A stretch of DNA of 45,684 nt, from the IMG/VR virus record IMGVR_UViG_3300027503_000029, positions 1 to 45,684 of that record; one strand, 5' to 3'. This document shows positions 14,701 through 22,615 of the stretch, in pieces. This DNA is from a virus. The translations under genes and the position numbers were made by a program. The notes beneath the pieces are model-generated. The model saw nothing but the letters and a program-made list of their open reading frames with translations. It did no database searches and was not told where the DNA came from. The stretch's first letter is position 1. The number at the start of each line of letters is the position of its first letter.

Positions 14701-16735
14701 CAAGGCGTTCAAGTCTCTCGACGAAGCGATGGAGTCGAGCGGGTTCAACACCCGTCTATCGACCGAACTCCGGAAGCTGGTCGATGACGGTGCGATGACT
14801 CACGACAAGGCCAACAAATATTGGAAATCGACCCGAGAGAAGTTCGCTCGCTGCTTTGAGCGTTACGTTCAGAGGAAACTACACAAAGCGGATCGCGAGA
14901 ATACCTACTTGACCGGTCTGTCCGATGGGGGCAGCTTATGGCCGACTGACGCCGAAGCGGATGCTTTGGAACCACACTTTGAAAAGCTGTTCGCCGCCCA
15001 CCGCAAGGCCAAGTACGGCAGCGAGGAGCCGCAACGGTTTGCACGCGAAGAACTGGCCGAGTATTACGCCAAGCAGCTTGGCTTCAACTTCGACGAGGCC
15101 AAGCATCCACGGGACGAGGGGGGCCGGTTCTCGACATCCGAAGCAAAGAGCGGAGATGGATCAACTGCCAAGTCGAAGAGGCCAGAGCCATCTGCCGCCC
15201 ACAAAGCGGTCGCATCTCGATTTGGAATTCCTCCCGAAGCTGTTCAGGACATTGCATCAACGGACGTGAAGGAACTTCAACGCAGAGATCAATACACGCC
15301 GCCCAACTATGCCGGTGATTCTCCAGTGACCGACTTCGAGGATCATCCGCTTGGAACGGCACGCATTATGTCATATGGAGACCCAGACAATGCCTATGTC
15401 GACTTCATGCACGAGTTCGACCCGAACGACCTGACTCCGACTGAACACGAAGATGGAGTCAAGCAACGGGACAAGTCCTACCCGAAGTATGTCGAGTGGG
15501 CGAAAGCAGGTCACAAGCCGCCGCCGATTTCGGCAGCCGTTTCCGAAAAGACTGGCAAATATCTTTCAATGAACCGCCGTCGCGTTTTGGCAGCCCAGGA
15601 TGCTGGGGTTAAGTCTATAAAAGGATGGCTTGGAGTGAACAACAAAGAGACAGGGAACCCCTTGAAGTACGGCGACGTGATGCGGGCACTCAAGGAGCAT
15701 GAACAGAAGTCCGCGAACACGGAGCCTGCACAGGCAAAGCCAGCCAAACCTCCTGGAGTCGCAGGCATGCAGCAGGGGCTATTCGGTCAAGAAACCAGCG
15801 GCCAGAAGTCGCTGTTCAACGTCGTGAAGCCCGGCGGCAAGAAACTCGCTCCAGTGGTTGCCGAAAAGATCAAGGGTAAGCTGGGCGAACTGCTGGCCAA
15901 AAAGGATACAGTCAGCCCGGCAGACCTTGGTACGGTCGTTCAGTCCGAATCTCTGCCCGGTCAAAAATCAATGTTTGGCATGGGCGAACCAGACCATTAC
16001 GAAAAGCGATGGATCACACTGGGTAAGGACTGGCAAGAGCATCGCACACGAGTGCAGATCGACGATGACGGTCGAATCACCGCAGGTCCGGCAGCATTGA
16101 AGGGCGACAACATCGCCAGCCTGGGGGACAAATCGAAGTCAGCCGAACGGCGAGCCAAGGCCGATCACGCGAAGGCCAGCGGCAAGACCGGGCGAGATGT
16201 ATCTACCAAGCAGGCGGTTGCACTCGGATTGTCAAATCGCATGCTTCAGCATCAGCACGCGAGCAAGTTCGCCAAGCTGGCCGGTGTCTCGACCGCGGAT
16301 GTTCTCAAGCTGATGCCAGAAGCTCGCGACTTCATCAACCAGCAGAACGAACTACGCGAGCGAGCCAAAGACCGGGCACGCAAGCTGACCGGTTTGAATG
16401 CCGGTGTGCTGTCGCAGATCGAGAACGCCCATCGAGATTACTCAACAGTGCCGGGCTTTGATGAAGCTGCAAACGCAGTCGCAATGGAGCATCCGGAACT
16501 GGGACTTGACCCCGACGATTCAGATACTCCAGCCGCGATCTGGGAGTTGATTCGCGAAGGGAAAGAGGATGCCCCGACGCTGCACTCACCGGAGGTCGCC
16601 AAGCTGGCCGCCGACTGGCTGAAGGCTTCCAAGTCTGGCAAGAAGGTGACTCCCAAAGAGGAGTTTGATGACTCAGTTCCGTTCTCAATGAGCGAAGATG
16701 AGTTTTCAAAAACTCGCATGAATGGATCAAAGTAG
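11747..16735 (+). CDS. Giant polyvalent protein (LPD1/HExxH, ParB-like domains), ~1662 aa
   Basis: ATG 11747 is preferred over an in-frame TTG at 11711. A ~45-residue module occurs three times: RWVTVGG (W24), RWITIGG (W288) and RWITLGK (W1422), each followed by an AGP-x-x-L-x-G motif. Residues ~830-930 match LPD1 (KAVQWGNSVTDKEREHHG, MKPEDVSLNGAVALAIGSRG), ending in a zincin-like site ALAHEWGHAFDH (His912, Glu913, His916). Near 1195-1320 is a ParB/sulfiredoxin-like region (MNRRRVLAAQDAGVKSIKGW). KHPRDEGGRF marks a linker. Such proteins are thought to be injected and to act against host defences or DNA. Targets are unknown. Confidence 0.85.
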   Translation: MSLATAVANRIRQALSDPEKYSRWVTVGGHAEGGKQHVGGTPMKIGDGGTVEAGPSALKGQKIGGVESHAEKPHANSKAPWHQTADEFAKSGAKAFRTSQGSLYVHNNGQTIRVKTPHMGHDAKDVGLKQGSVQTHFVDPADAQKVGMWNTLNASGKRIIVKDGHMLLTSINPQTGQRGLDERIAIRSHEPQVGLAPVEMLSKSSQGDGWYSGNHPGNAITEMVDPKEAHGHLVKAAKASGKSVLVQKIADAIQSRMIPHTTPQGNIDFKDHYARRHKSAEGQQEFRWITIGGDSDGKEHHIGGTHVRIRSKTGEIVAGPDTLTGKKVSELGKKPDHSADAGKKVSEKDSKPKRPSGYFKGDRIEYTGKMVDGFHEFEYMEGHKKGQLGVTGTAPDGTNPNDGRSAREWKKQQEEFRRLRDKPEPESTGQESEPKAEDSDANSKSTNRHGQILDHLKTGKHTSLSELRDAIGGDGLEQDLQSLADDDRISMHKPRSGEPGLWMTPEQVKRHEENPPEASDDDSGETEAPTASVPRESRPALDDSNEGDPIPANTNEPRQAADRLFDAEHDSEYAFARKSAVPNFGQDVLGSARHKRNAWRGLADAEANGTAVQQVTRDNLLKNEPHNLMVTADKNPLTSLAMFHALKLFPPKPPKQTVEDRQQYVAEYQNLKATVEGLAKSEIDPNRAVRSVLDHVRNTIQKLRDTHGRGNALANAMCGMQNPLWKSRGRTVTGKMEEFAKALKDRYGSIPQSSTAEAKEFMGKIAKHAQDIIEGVSLPESFGRSEAKGKSKWSPADRYVGKPKRVGGKDVGAVASSGVAASKHLVDAFKMKAVQWGNSVTDKEREHHGRHAVEAFTDLADVLGMKPEDVSLNGAVALAIGSRGVGGSSATYHPVYQVINLNRSGGVGALAHEWGHAFDHSLTEFGTSNDGEKIDASYASETLSRRDAIREHSASGWVKSPAGEAARARFDKAYPPLSDSEKEYAKAFKSLDEAMESSGFNTRLSTELRKLVDDGAMTHDKANKYWKSTREKFARCFERYVQRKLHKADRENTYLTGLSDGGSLWPTDAEADALEPHFEKLFAAHRKAKYGSEEPQRFAREELAEYYAKQLGFNFDEAKHPRDEGGRFSTSEAKSGDGSTAKSKRPEPSAAHKAVASRFGIPPEAVQDIASTDVKELQRRDQYTPPNYAGDSPVTDFEDHPLGTARIMSYGDPDNAYVDFMHEFDPNDLTPTEHEDGVKQRDKSYPKYVEWAKAGHKPPPISAAVSEKTGKYLSMNRRRVLAAQDAGVKSIKGWLGVNNKETGNPLKYGDVMRALKEHEQKSANTEPAQAKPAKPPGVAGMQQGLFGQETSGQKSLFNVVKPGGKKLAPVVAEKIKGKLGELLAKKDTVSPADLGTVVQSESLPGQKSMFGMGEPDHYEKRWITLGKDWQEHRTRVQIDDDGRITAGPAALKGDNIASLGDKSKSAERRAKADHAKASGKTGRDVSTKQAVALGLSNRMLQHQHASKFAKLAGVSTADVLKLMPEARDFINQQNELRERAKDRARKLTGLNAGVLSQIENAHRDYSTVPGFDEAANAVAMEHPELGLDPDDSDTPAAIWELIREGKEDAPTLHSPEVAKLAADWLKASKSGKKVTPKEEFDDSVPFSMSEDEFSKTRMNGSK

Positions 16736-16817
16736 CGTTGACGCTACACGCAAGTCTCGGTAAAGATTTCGCCTGACGCGGGAGAAATCCCAGCCGATGC
16801 GGCAAGAGAAGCACTCA

Positions 16818-16858
16818 GACCGCTGTGACCCTTAACCGGGGTTGCAGCGGTCTTTTTT
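16818..16858 (+). terminator. Intrinsic terminator upstream of the protease/scaffold gene
   Basis: GACCGCTG (16818-16825) pairs with CAGCGGTC (16845-16852), followed by TTTTTT (16853-16858). An inner AACC/GGTT pairing can extend it. The next ATG is 18 nt away. Its left flank GAAGCACTCAGACCGC is close to the terminator at 8798, suggesting common origin. Confidence 0.85.
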
Positions 16859-16876
16859 CGTTTGTGGACCTCGCAA

Positions 16877-18502
16877 ATGACGACCGCCAACGCGATCCCT
16901 CAGCCACTTCCCGGAGAAATCCAGGTCGACTACTACAGCCGCGTTTTTTCGCTGCTGGATGGTGAGACCGACGAGAAGAACGCCGCGATCTTGGCGGCAT
17001 GGGATCAGAGTGAGGAAGCCCGAAAGCTCGATGGCATCGCCGCAAAGAAGTTTCCGGTCGAGAAGTTCAGCCGCGGTTCGATGGTCCCGGTGTTTACCGA
17101 ACACACGACAGTCCGACGCACGGTTGACGCCAACGGGAACCAGATCGAAGAGCCGGTAGTCTGGGACCGCGATCGTCTGGCGGCCATGTGCTACCAGATG
17201 AACCATCGCATTCGGGACACCGGATCGTTCTCGCCAATCACTGAAGGCCACACGCCTGACAAATTCGCCCGTGATAAAGGCTGCCCACAACCGGCAGTGT
17301 TGGGATATCAGGGCAAGTTCCGCATGGGACTGATCGGCAATATCGACCCCAAGTGGACGATCTTCTGTGACGAGTACCGGCACGCCGAAGATGCCGAGAA
17401 GTTTCAGAAGCTGACTCGCCGGTCCCCGGAAGTCTGGACGGCAGCCGAGAAGCCTTTCTTCGATCCCTGTGCCGCCTTGGGGGCAGAAACTCCTCGCTTG
17501 GACATGGGCACATCGCTGGCCTACTCCCGCGAAGGGTACTGGCAGTCAATCGGCGATGACGGGGCCGAAGTCGACAAGTATTCGATGGGCGTGGCGACGT
17601 TTCCCGGGCCGGGAAATGTCTCGATGCCGGAACACGTCAAGGTCAAGGACAACTACGAAGCTGGTCAGGATCCGGACGGCGATGAGGCCGGTGATGATGT
17701 GAACCAGATTATCGAAGCGGTGATGAATGCCCTCCAGCCCGTCATTGAGCAGTTCCAGATTCTCCAGCCGATGATTCCGACCCTGCAAAAGCTGGCAGTC
17801 GGTGCGGAACTTCCCGAGAAGCCAGACAACGCCGGGGCGGCACCTCCTGCTGGAACTGCTGCCCCAGCCGCAGAGGGGGACAAGGTCGCTGCCCCAGCCG
17901 CCCCGGTTCAGAAGCCAGCGGAGCCGAATCCCCAGCCACACGTCGCCGGTCATCAGCCACCGCCCGTAGCTCCCGAAGCCAAACCGCAGGTTCAGCCGCA
18001 AGAACTTGCCGACGATGACAAGGCGATGATGGTCAAGTACATGGCCGGGCAGTGTTCCGAAATGGACCTGCGGGCACACCGGGACAAGAAGAAGCCCGCA
18101 CCTACACCGGTCGCCCAGCAGTCCGCTGCCGCCTCGCCTTACTCGCGTCTGTCGGCTGAAGAACAGCAAGCCCGGTACGAGAAGCTCAATGCCATGCGGG
18201 ACAAGGGCTACGAGTTCGACGTGGAACCGGAACTGCGATTGACGGCCAACTACAGCCGTGAGCAGTTCGACAACCACGTGAACATCGCCATGACGCGGTA
18301 CTCACGCCTACCGATCGGCGGTCGCAACTTCCCGACCTTGGAAAGCGACCCATTGGACAGCCCCAAGTCGCTCGATCAGGTCACTGCCGAAGATCGCGAT
18401 GCGGTCACCCGGTACGCACTCGCTCACAACATTGACAACTTCGCGGCGGCGTTCGCTGCCATGAAGGAAGACGCCAGCCGAACAGCAGCAACCGTTCGGT
18501 AA
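16877..18502 (+). CDS. Head maturation protease/scaffold protein, 541 aa
   Basis: N-terminal region resembles Mu gpI/DUF2213-like prohead proteases: PITEGHTPDKFARDKGC (candidate catalytic His), VLGYQGKFRMGLIG, KLTRRSPEVW and ALGAETPRLDMG. The middle is Pro/Ala/Gln-rich and flexible (~310-400), as in scaffolds. The C-terminus is helical (RYALAHNIDNFAAAFAAMKE). Residues 238-253 (GVATFPGPGNVSMPEH) nearly repeat the N-terminus of the major capsid protein. ATG 16877 is used; TTG 16862 is in frame but would start within 5 nt of the terminator. The catalytic Ser was not identified. Confidence 0.72.
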   Translation: MTTANAIPQPLPGEIQVDYYSRVFSLLDGETDEKNAAILAAWDQSEEARKLDGIAAKKFPVEKFSRGSMVPVFTEHTTVRRTVDANGNQIEEPVVWDRDRLAAMCYQMNHRIRDTGSFSPITEGHTPDKFARDKGCPQPAVLGYQGKFRMGLIGNIDPKWTIFCDEYRHAEDAEKFQKLTRRSPEVWTAAEKPFFDPCAALGAETPRLDMGTSLAYSREGYWQSIGDDGAEVDKYSMGVATFPGPGNVSMPEHVKVKDNYEAGQDPDGDEAGDDVNQIIEAVMNALQPVIEQFQILQPMIPTLQKLAVGAELPEKPDNAGAAPPAGTAAPAAEGDKVAAPAAPVQKPAEPNPQPHVAGHQPPPVAPEAKPQVQPQELADDDKAMMVKYMAGQCSEMDLRAHRDKKKPAPTPVAQQSAAASPYSRLSAEEQQARYEKLNAMRDKGYEFDVEPELRLTANYSREQFDNHVNIAMTRYSRLPIGGRNFPTLESDPLDSPKSLDQVTAEDRDAVTRYALAHNIDNFAAAFAAMKEDASRTAATVR

Positions 18503-18540
18503 TTCGATCCGAAACATCCACCTCACTTTTGGAGTGAACC

Positions 18541-18945
18541 ATGAACTTTCAGGCTTCCGGATCGATCGTGCGATGCCGGTTCGTCAAGCAGTCAGCGGCT
18601 GGCACTGTCGCCCAGCAGTCTACCGCCGGAGCGTTCTGTGTTGGCATCTCCGGAGATGCTGGCAACAGCTCACCGATTCCTCTGAACACGACCGACCCGC
18701 CGTATGCCGCCGTCTCTGGACAGCAGTGCAACGTCATCGGATTCCACGATGGCAGCAACTTCCCAGTCTTGGAGATCGGCACTGGCGGATGTTCTGCCGG
18801 TGACCGCCTGGCATCTGACGCCAATGGCAAGGGAGTCGTGACCACGACTAACGGTCACTGGCTGCATGCCGTTGCTGAAGAAGCCGCATCGGCTGGCGAA
18901 CTGTGCAAGGTTCGCTGGATCGAAGCGATTCTCTACGCGGCGTAG
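18541..18945 (+). CDS. Capsid decoration protein (DUF2190-like), 134 aa
   Basis: Sits between protease and major capsid gene, the usual place for decoration or head-stabilising proteins. It is beta-rich and Gly/Ala/Ser-rich (MNFQASGSIVRCRFVKQSA, CSAGDRLASDANGKGVVTT, HAVAEEAASAGELCKV), matching the general look of DUF2190 proteins. SD GGAG at 18531-18534. Confidence 0.7.
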   Translation: MNFQASGSIVRCRFVKQSAAGTVAQQSTAGAFCVGISGDAGNSSPIPLNTTDPPYAAVSGQQCNVIGFHDGSNFPVLEIGTGGCSAGDRLASDANGKGVVTTTNGHWLHAVAEEAASAGELCKVRWIEAILYAA

Positions 18946-19026
18946 TAGTAACACTTCCGCTACCCGTTCACTTCAATTTCGACAGTCAACATCTGACCGC
19001 TACGGTCACCAGAAAGGAAAGACAGC

Positions 19027-20070
19027 ATGTCTTCTGGAATCGCAACTTTTCCGGGACCGTACAACGTCAGCGTTCCGGACCATGAGGCAACGGGAAATCT
19101 GGTCATTTCGTACAGTCGAAATGAGAAGGACTTCCCGCTCAACAAGTACGCCAAGCTGATCCCCGTTTCGAAGGTCCAGGGCCTGTACCTGAAGATCACG
19201 AACGAGGAAGCCGGACGCCTGATGCAGGACGGGGAAACTGACTGGCCAGCCGGAGCACCTCGTCCTTCCGGACTGGGAACGACCGAAAGTCATGCCTACT
19301 TCGACTACCGGATCAACCGGAAGGCGTTCACGGTTCCTCTGGATGACATCACGGTTGCCGAGGCGACTTGGGACATCATGCAGACCCATGTTCGCATCAA
19401 GGCTCAGGCTGCAATGACTCGCCGGACGAAGCAGGCTGTGACAGCTCTGACCACTTCAGGCAATTACGACAGCTCGCACGTGTCGACGATCGCCGCCATC
19501 TGTGGAAGCGGTGAGACGTGGGCGGGATCGACAGGGACAACCTTGAACATCAAGAAGTCGATCGACTACGCGATGAACAAGATTGAGCAGGACAGTCTGT
19601 CAGCCGTGAAGCTGGAGGACATGGTTCTGGTCTTGAACCCGTCGCTGGCAGCCGCCATGTCGATCACGGGCGAGCTGCGGGACTACCTGAAGAGCAGCGT
19701 TTACTCCGGTCAGGTTGTCAAGGGCGATTGGGCCGGTCCCAGCTCCCGTGGTCTTCCCACGCAGCTCTATGGTGTCAATGTGGTTGTCGAGAACACTTCT
19801 CAGACCACAAGCCGCCGCGGTGCAACTGCCGCCAAGTCGTATCTGATGGGCAACGCGGTCGCTGCTCTGGTTGCCCGCCCTGGCTCGCTGCAAGGCTTCG
19901 AGGGTCCGCAGTTCTCGACCCTGTCAATGTTCGTCCACAAAGAGATGGACATGCTCGTCGAGAAGATCCCGAACGTACGCGACAAGCTGACCGAAGTGTC
20001 GATCGTCGACGGTACGGATTCGCAGATCACGGCACCGGTCACGGGCTTCCTGTTCACCAGCTGTCAGTAA
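19027..20070 (+). CDS. Major capsid protein, 347 aa
   Basis: Likely HK97-fold shell subunit. Length, position after protease and decoration genes, and text such as YFDYRINRKAFTVPLDDITV, DYAMNKIEQDSL, VLVLNPSLAAAM, YLKSSVYSGQVVKGDW, QLYGVNVVVENT and FVHKEMDMLVEKIPNVRDKL are typical. The N-terminus GIATFPGPYNVSVPDH is shared with the protease/scaffold protein. SD AGAAAGGAAAG lies at ~19011. Upstream, GACCG-CTA-CGGTC (18991-19003) can form a small hairpin. Confidence 0.86.
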   Translation: MSSGIATFPGPYNVSVPDHEATGNLVISYSRNEKDFPLNKYAKLIPVSKVQGLYLKITNEEAGRLMQDGETDWPAGAPRPSGLGTTESHAYFDYRINRKAFTVPLDDITVAEATWDIMQTHVRIKAQAAMTRRTKQAVTALTTSGNYDSSHVSTIAAICGSGETWAGSTGTTLNIKKSIDYAMNKIEQDSLSAVKLEDMVLVLNPSLAAAMSITGELRDYLKSSVYSGQVVKGDWAGPSSRGLPTQLYGVNVVVENTSQTTSRRGATAAKSYLMGNAVAALVARPGSLQGFEGPQFSTLSMFVHKEMDMLVEKIPNVRDKLTEVSIVDGTDSQITAPVTGFLFTSCQ

Positions 20071-20123
20071 TCGGCGGCTGGGTTGCGGGCCAATCGTTTC
20101 GTATCGCGTAGGGAGTCGGTTCC

Positions 20124-20609
20124 GTGTCGTTACAACAAAACGTCGCCTGTACAGTCACTGTGAAGCTGGATACCGGTTCGTCAAACGCCCTGGAAACATG
20201 GTGTGAGTCGATCGACGGGATCAGCATTCGCGAGCAGCTGTTCAAGGAACCGATTCACTCCGACTCGAACGGCGGAACGGCGGGGCCTCCTGTGGACGTA
20301 CTGCTCCATGGCGAGGTCCACACCATCACGTTCCAGTCGGTGCGGTTTGATCCTGCGGTCGACGCCAAGCTCCAGTACGCATACGGTGCCACTGCAGGCA
20401 ATGCGACTGCGAACTGTGTTCTTGCATTTGCAGACAGCAAGACCTACCGGGTTCTGCTGACCGGGACGAACTTCACTCGGAACTATCTCCGGGTGATGGT
20501 GGAAGATAAGGAACTTGGCCGGATCGGCTCACACGCGAGCGTCCGCCAGATCACTTTGACCTGTTACGCGAATGCCAGCGGCGTTCTGTGGAACACGACG
20601 ACAAGCTGA
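20124..20609 (+). CDS. Putative tail tube or head-tail protein, 161 aa
   Basis: GTG 20124 with GGGAG (20111-20115). Beta-rich sequence (VACTVTVKLDTGSSNALETW, YRVLLTGTNFTRNYLRVMVE, QITLTCYANASGVLW) lies between the capsid gene and the tail chaperones, where tail tube or adaptor proteins occur. The family was not recognised, so role is from position. Its end overlaps a possible GTG start (20588) of the chaperone gene. Confidence 0.55.
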   Translation: MSLQQNVACTVTVKLDTGSSNALETWCESIDGISIREQLFKEPIHSDSNGGTAGPPVDVLLHGEVHTITFQSVRFDPAVDAKLQYAYGATAGNATANCVLAFADSKTYRVLLTGTNFTRNYLRVMVEDKELGRIGSHASVRQITLTCYANASGVLWNTTTS

Positions 20610-20620
20610 GGCTGATTCTC

Positions 20621-21154
20621 ATGGGGCTTTCTGTGCTGAACTGGTTGAGGGACCGGTTCGCATCTGACCGAGCGATCTTCTCATATTGGGACGGTTCGCG
20701 GACGTGGTTCGGTCGGAAGCGGATACGGCGGATTGATCCATTCGCGGCGTATCTGACGCTGTTCAACTTTCCGGACTTCAAGCTGTCCGACTTGGAAGGT
20801 CTCGGAGCCGAGGTCGACGGCGAGACATCGCTGAAGTGGCGACTTGAAACGATTGCCAAGGTCGCGGGCTGCTCCCGCAGCGTGTTTGGCATAAAACCGC
20901 TCTCCGGGGGAGGTCTGACCAACGAAGAAGCATGCCGGTTGCTGCTGTCGTTTGTCGAGTGGATGGGATCAGTAAAAAAAAATGGCGGGCCGCCGCAGAA
21001 CTTGCCGCCATCTGCGGAACCGACCCCGGAAGCCACGAAGGAAGATTTGGTGTCTGGCTCAACCGGCAGCACATCGGAGCCTGGCACGCCTTCTGGCAAG
21101 CCACTGGATACCGCTGGGGACGAACCGGAAAGGTCAGTCTCGATGGCTGGCTGA
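20621..21154 (+). CDS. Tail assembly chaperone, 0-frame product (G-like), 177 aa
   Basis: ATG 20621 has GAGG at 20607-20610; GTG 20588 is an in-frame alternative. The N-terminal ~120 residues form the folded part (LNWLRDRFASDRAIFSYW, DPFAAYLTLFNFPDF, NEEACRLLLSFVEWMG). At 20974 the frame runs through a slippery A-run. Without a shift it continues 57 residues of Pro/Ser/Thr/Glu-rich tail to 21154, longer than the usual early stop. In lambda-like tails this protein coats the tape measure during tail assembly. Confidence 0.75.
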   Translation: MGLSVLNWLRDRFASDRAIFSYWDGSRTWFGRKRIRRIDPFAAYLTLFNFPDFKLSDLEGLGAEVDGETSLKWRLETIAKVAGCSRSVFGIKPLSGGGLTNEEACRLLLSFVEWMGSVKKNGGPPQNLPPSAEPTPEATKEDLVSGSTGSTSEPGTPSGKPLDTAGDEPERSVSMAG

Positions 21155-21210
21155 CGGTGGCTTCAACGCAGTTTGAGGCCGAGCTGACCGCACTGAAACA
21201 GGGAGCCTGA
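20621..21210 (+). CDS. Tail assembly chaperone, -1 frameshift product (GT-like), 196 aa
   Basis: Same start as the G-like product, then -1 slippage on A-AAA-AAA (20974-20980) leads to the frame reading KKKWRAAAELAAICG, GRFGVWLNRQHIGAWHAFW and TGYRWGRTGKVSLDGWL, stop 21210. The Trp-rich extension looks like a genuine folded segment. Gene order (tail protein, G/GT, tape measure) is classic for siphovirus-type tails. The two C-termini overlap in different frames for ~170 nt. Confidence 0.8.
20638..20659 (+). promoter_or_regulatory. UGAGGG-loop hairpin, copy 3 (in chaperone coding sequence)
   Basis: GAACTGGT (20638-20645), loop TGAGGG (20646-20651), ACCGGTTC (20652-20659): eight pairs, one U-G. 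It begins 17 nt after the chaperone ATG, a place where a structure or bound protein could alter translation initiation. Confidence 0.6.
20974..21017 (+). promoter_or_regulatory. Programmed -1 frameshift site with downstream hairpin
   Basis: Nine A residues (20974-20982) contain the heptamer A-AAA-AAA in the correct phase for the chaperone frame. Ten bases later CCGCAGA (20993-20999) pairs perfectly with TCTGCGG (21011-21017) around an 11-nt loop, a suitable stimulatory structure. Confidence 0.82.
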
Positions 21211-21213
21211 ACC

Positions 21214-22608
21214 ATGTGGGAATTCTTCGAGCAGTTGCTATCGCAGCTTCCCTCGCGGGATTTCGTTCAGACTTCCGTAACCGGGGCGATTGACAGGGCC
21301 ATTCAGTCATTCAAGGCTGTCATCAAAGGTGATGGACGGCAGCAGATTGAAAACCCACTGCGGACCGCTCGAACGGAACAGGCTGAATCCGATCCGACTC
21401 AACAGAAGATTGACGAGTCGCGAGCGAAGCTGGATCGCATGCGGGACATGCTGGCCGGTCTGAAGACTTCCAGCGAAGCGGATGACCGGAAGGATCCCGC
21501 CGACTCTTCTCCGAAGCATGTGATTGTCGACAACATCGGAGACGCGAATCATGAGACGGAAACGCCGGCTGCTCCTGAGGCCAAGACTGGCGTCATTCAG
21601 GCCATCTTCGACAAGCTGAATTCTGCCCAGTCTCCCGAGTGGCACGGCAAGAGCGAAGCTGAAAAGAAAGCAGCGTACGAGCAGCGGTTCGGTCCGGAAA
21701 AGATGGTCGAGTTCGTTGACCAGTTTCCCAAGGAGCAGCAGGCAGAAGCAAAACGTGCCTGGTGGCGAAAGACGATCAACCGCCGATTGTCGGACTCGTT
21801 TGTAGATGGCCGAAGGAAAGACAAATCGAAGTCTACCGCTCTGACGGCCGTTAGAGTGGCACAGACCATGAACCGCATGCAGCGGGCTGGTCGAGCAATG
21901 CAGATGTGGGGTGGTCGATTCTCGGCAATGGGCGGCCGTATTCCGGGGATGATCGGCAGAGGTCTTGGACGGGCCGGGATTGCACTGGAGGGCCTTGGCG
22001 GGGCCGGGGCACTGGCCGGACTTGGAACTGTCGGTGTGACGATCGGAGCATTTGCGGCTGGCCTCGCGGCTGCTGTTGGTGCCGTAGTCGGCTTCGTCAA
22101 AGGCACGAAAGCTGCCGGTGAAAGTCTGCTGGAGCAGCAACGCCGGTACGCCTCAATGTCGATGGGGCAGGCTCAGGCAATGGGCATGACCACGCTGAAC
22201 CAGCTTCAGAACGACATGAAGACCGCTCGGGGCACTGAGGCATGGACTTTGGAACTGGCAAAGGAGATGGGCGAGTTCCGGGATGCTCTTCAGCCGCTGG
22301 ATCAGTTGGTAACGAATCTCGAGCTGGCTGTTGTCTCCAAGCTGGTTGACGTGGCAACGCTGCTGGTCAACGGGATGAAGTCACTGGGACAGCCAATCGA
22401 GATGCTGTCGGAGCAGATGGTACGCCTCATAGTGAAGATGCAAGGCGGCAATGAGCAAATGCAAGACGCTGCTGCGATGGGTTTGAGAATGGCAATCGAA
22501 GCCAACCTGAACCCGCCAATCGGTCCCACGCCGATGGACCAGCTACTTCGCAATCTGCGGGACGCGGCTCCCGCTCCTGGCCGTCCTCCACTTCCCCCAA
22601 TTCGTTGA
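21214..22608 (+). CDS. Probable tape measure protein, 464 aa
   Basis: Lies directly after the chaperone pair. N-terminal and middle regions are helical and charged (EAEKKAAYEQRFGPEKMVEF). A Gly/Ala-rich hydrophobic stretch at ~235-300 (MWGGRFSAMGGRIPGMIG, LGTVGVTIGAFAAGLAAAVG) resembles the membrane-active segment of tape measures, and a helical C-terminus follows. 464 residues is short, so a short tail would be expected if this sets tail length. It could instead be another internal virion protein. Confidence 0.62.
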   Translation: MWEFFEQLLSQLPSRDFVQTSVTGAIDRAIQSFKAVIKGDGRQQIENPLRTARTEQAESDPTQQKIDESRAKLDRMRDMLAGLKTSSEADDRKDPADSSPKHVIVDNIGDANHETETPAAPEAKTGVIQAIFDKLNSAQSPEWHGKSEAEKKAAYEQRFGPEKMVEFVDQFPKEQQAEAKRAWWRKTINRRLSDSFVDGRRKDKSKSTALTAVRVAQTMNRMQRAGRAMQMWGGRFSAMGGRIPGMIGRGLGRAGIALEGLGGAGALAGLGTVGVTIGAFAAGLAAAVGAVVGFVKGTKAAGESLLEQQRRYASMSMGQAQAMGMTTLNQLQNDMKTARGTEAWTLELAKEMGEFRDALQPLDQLVTNLELAVVSKLVDVATLLVNGMKSLGQPIEMLSEQMVRLIVKMQGGNEQMQDAAAMGLRMAIEANLNPPIGPTPMDQLLRNLRDAAPAPGRPPLPPIR

Positions 22609-22615
22609 GGCTGAC

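Noticed and set aside
21001-21154. Treating the 0-frame tail after the slippery site as a non-coding artefact
   Set aside because: The frame is open for 57 codons and is the default product without slippage, so it was kept as a real C-terminus.
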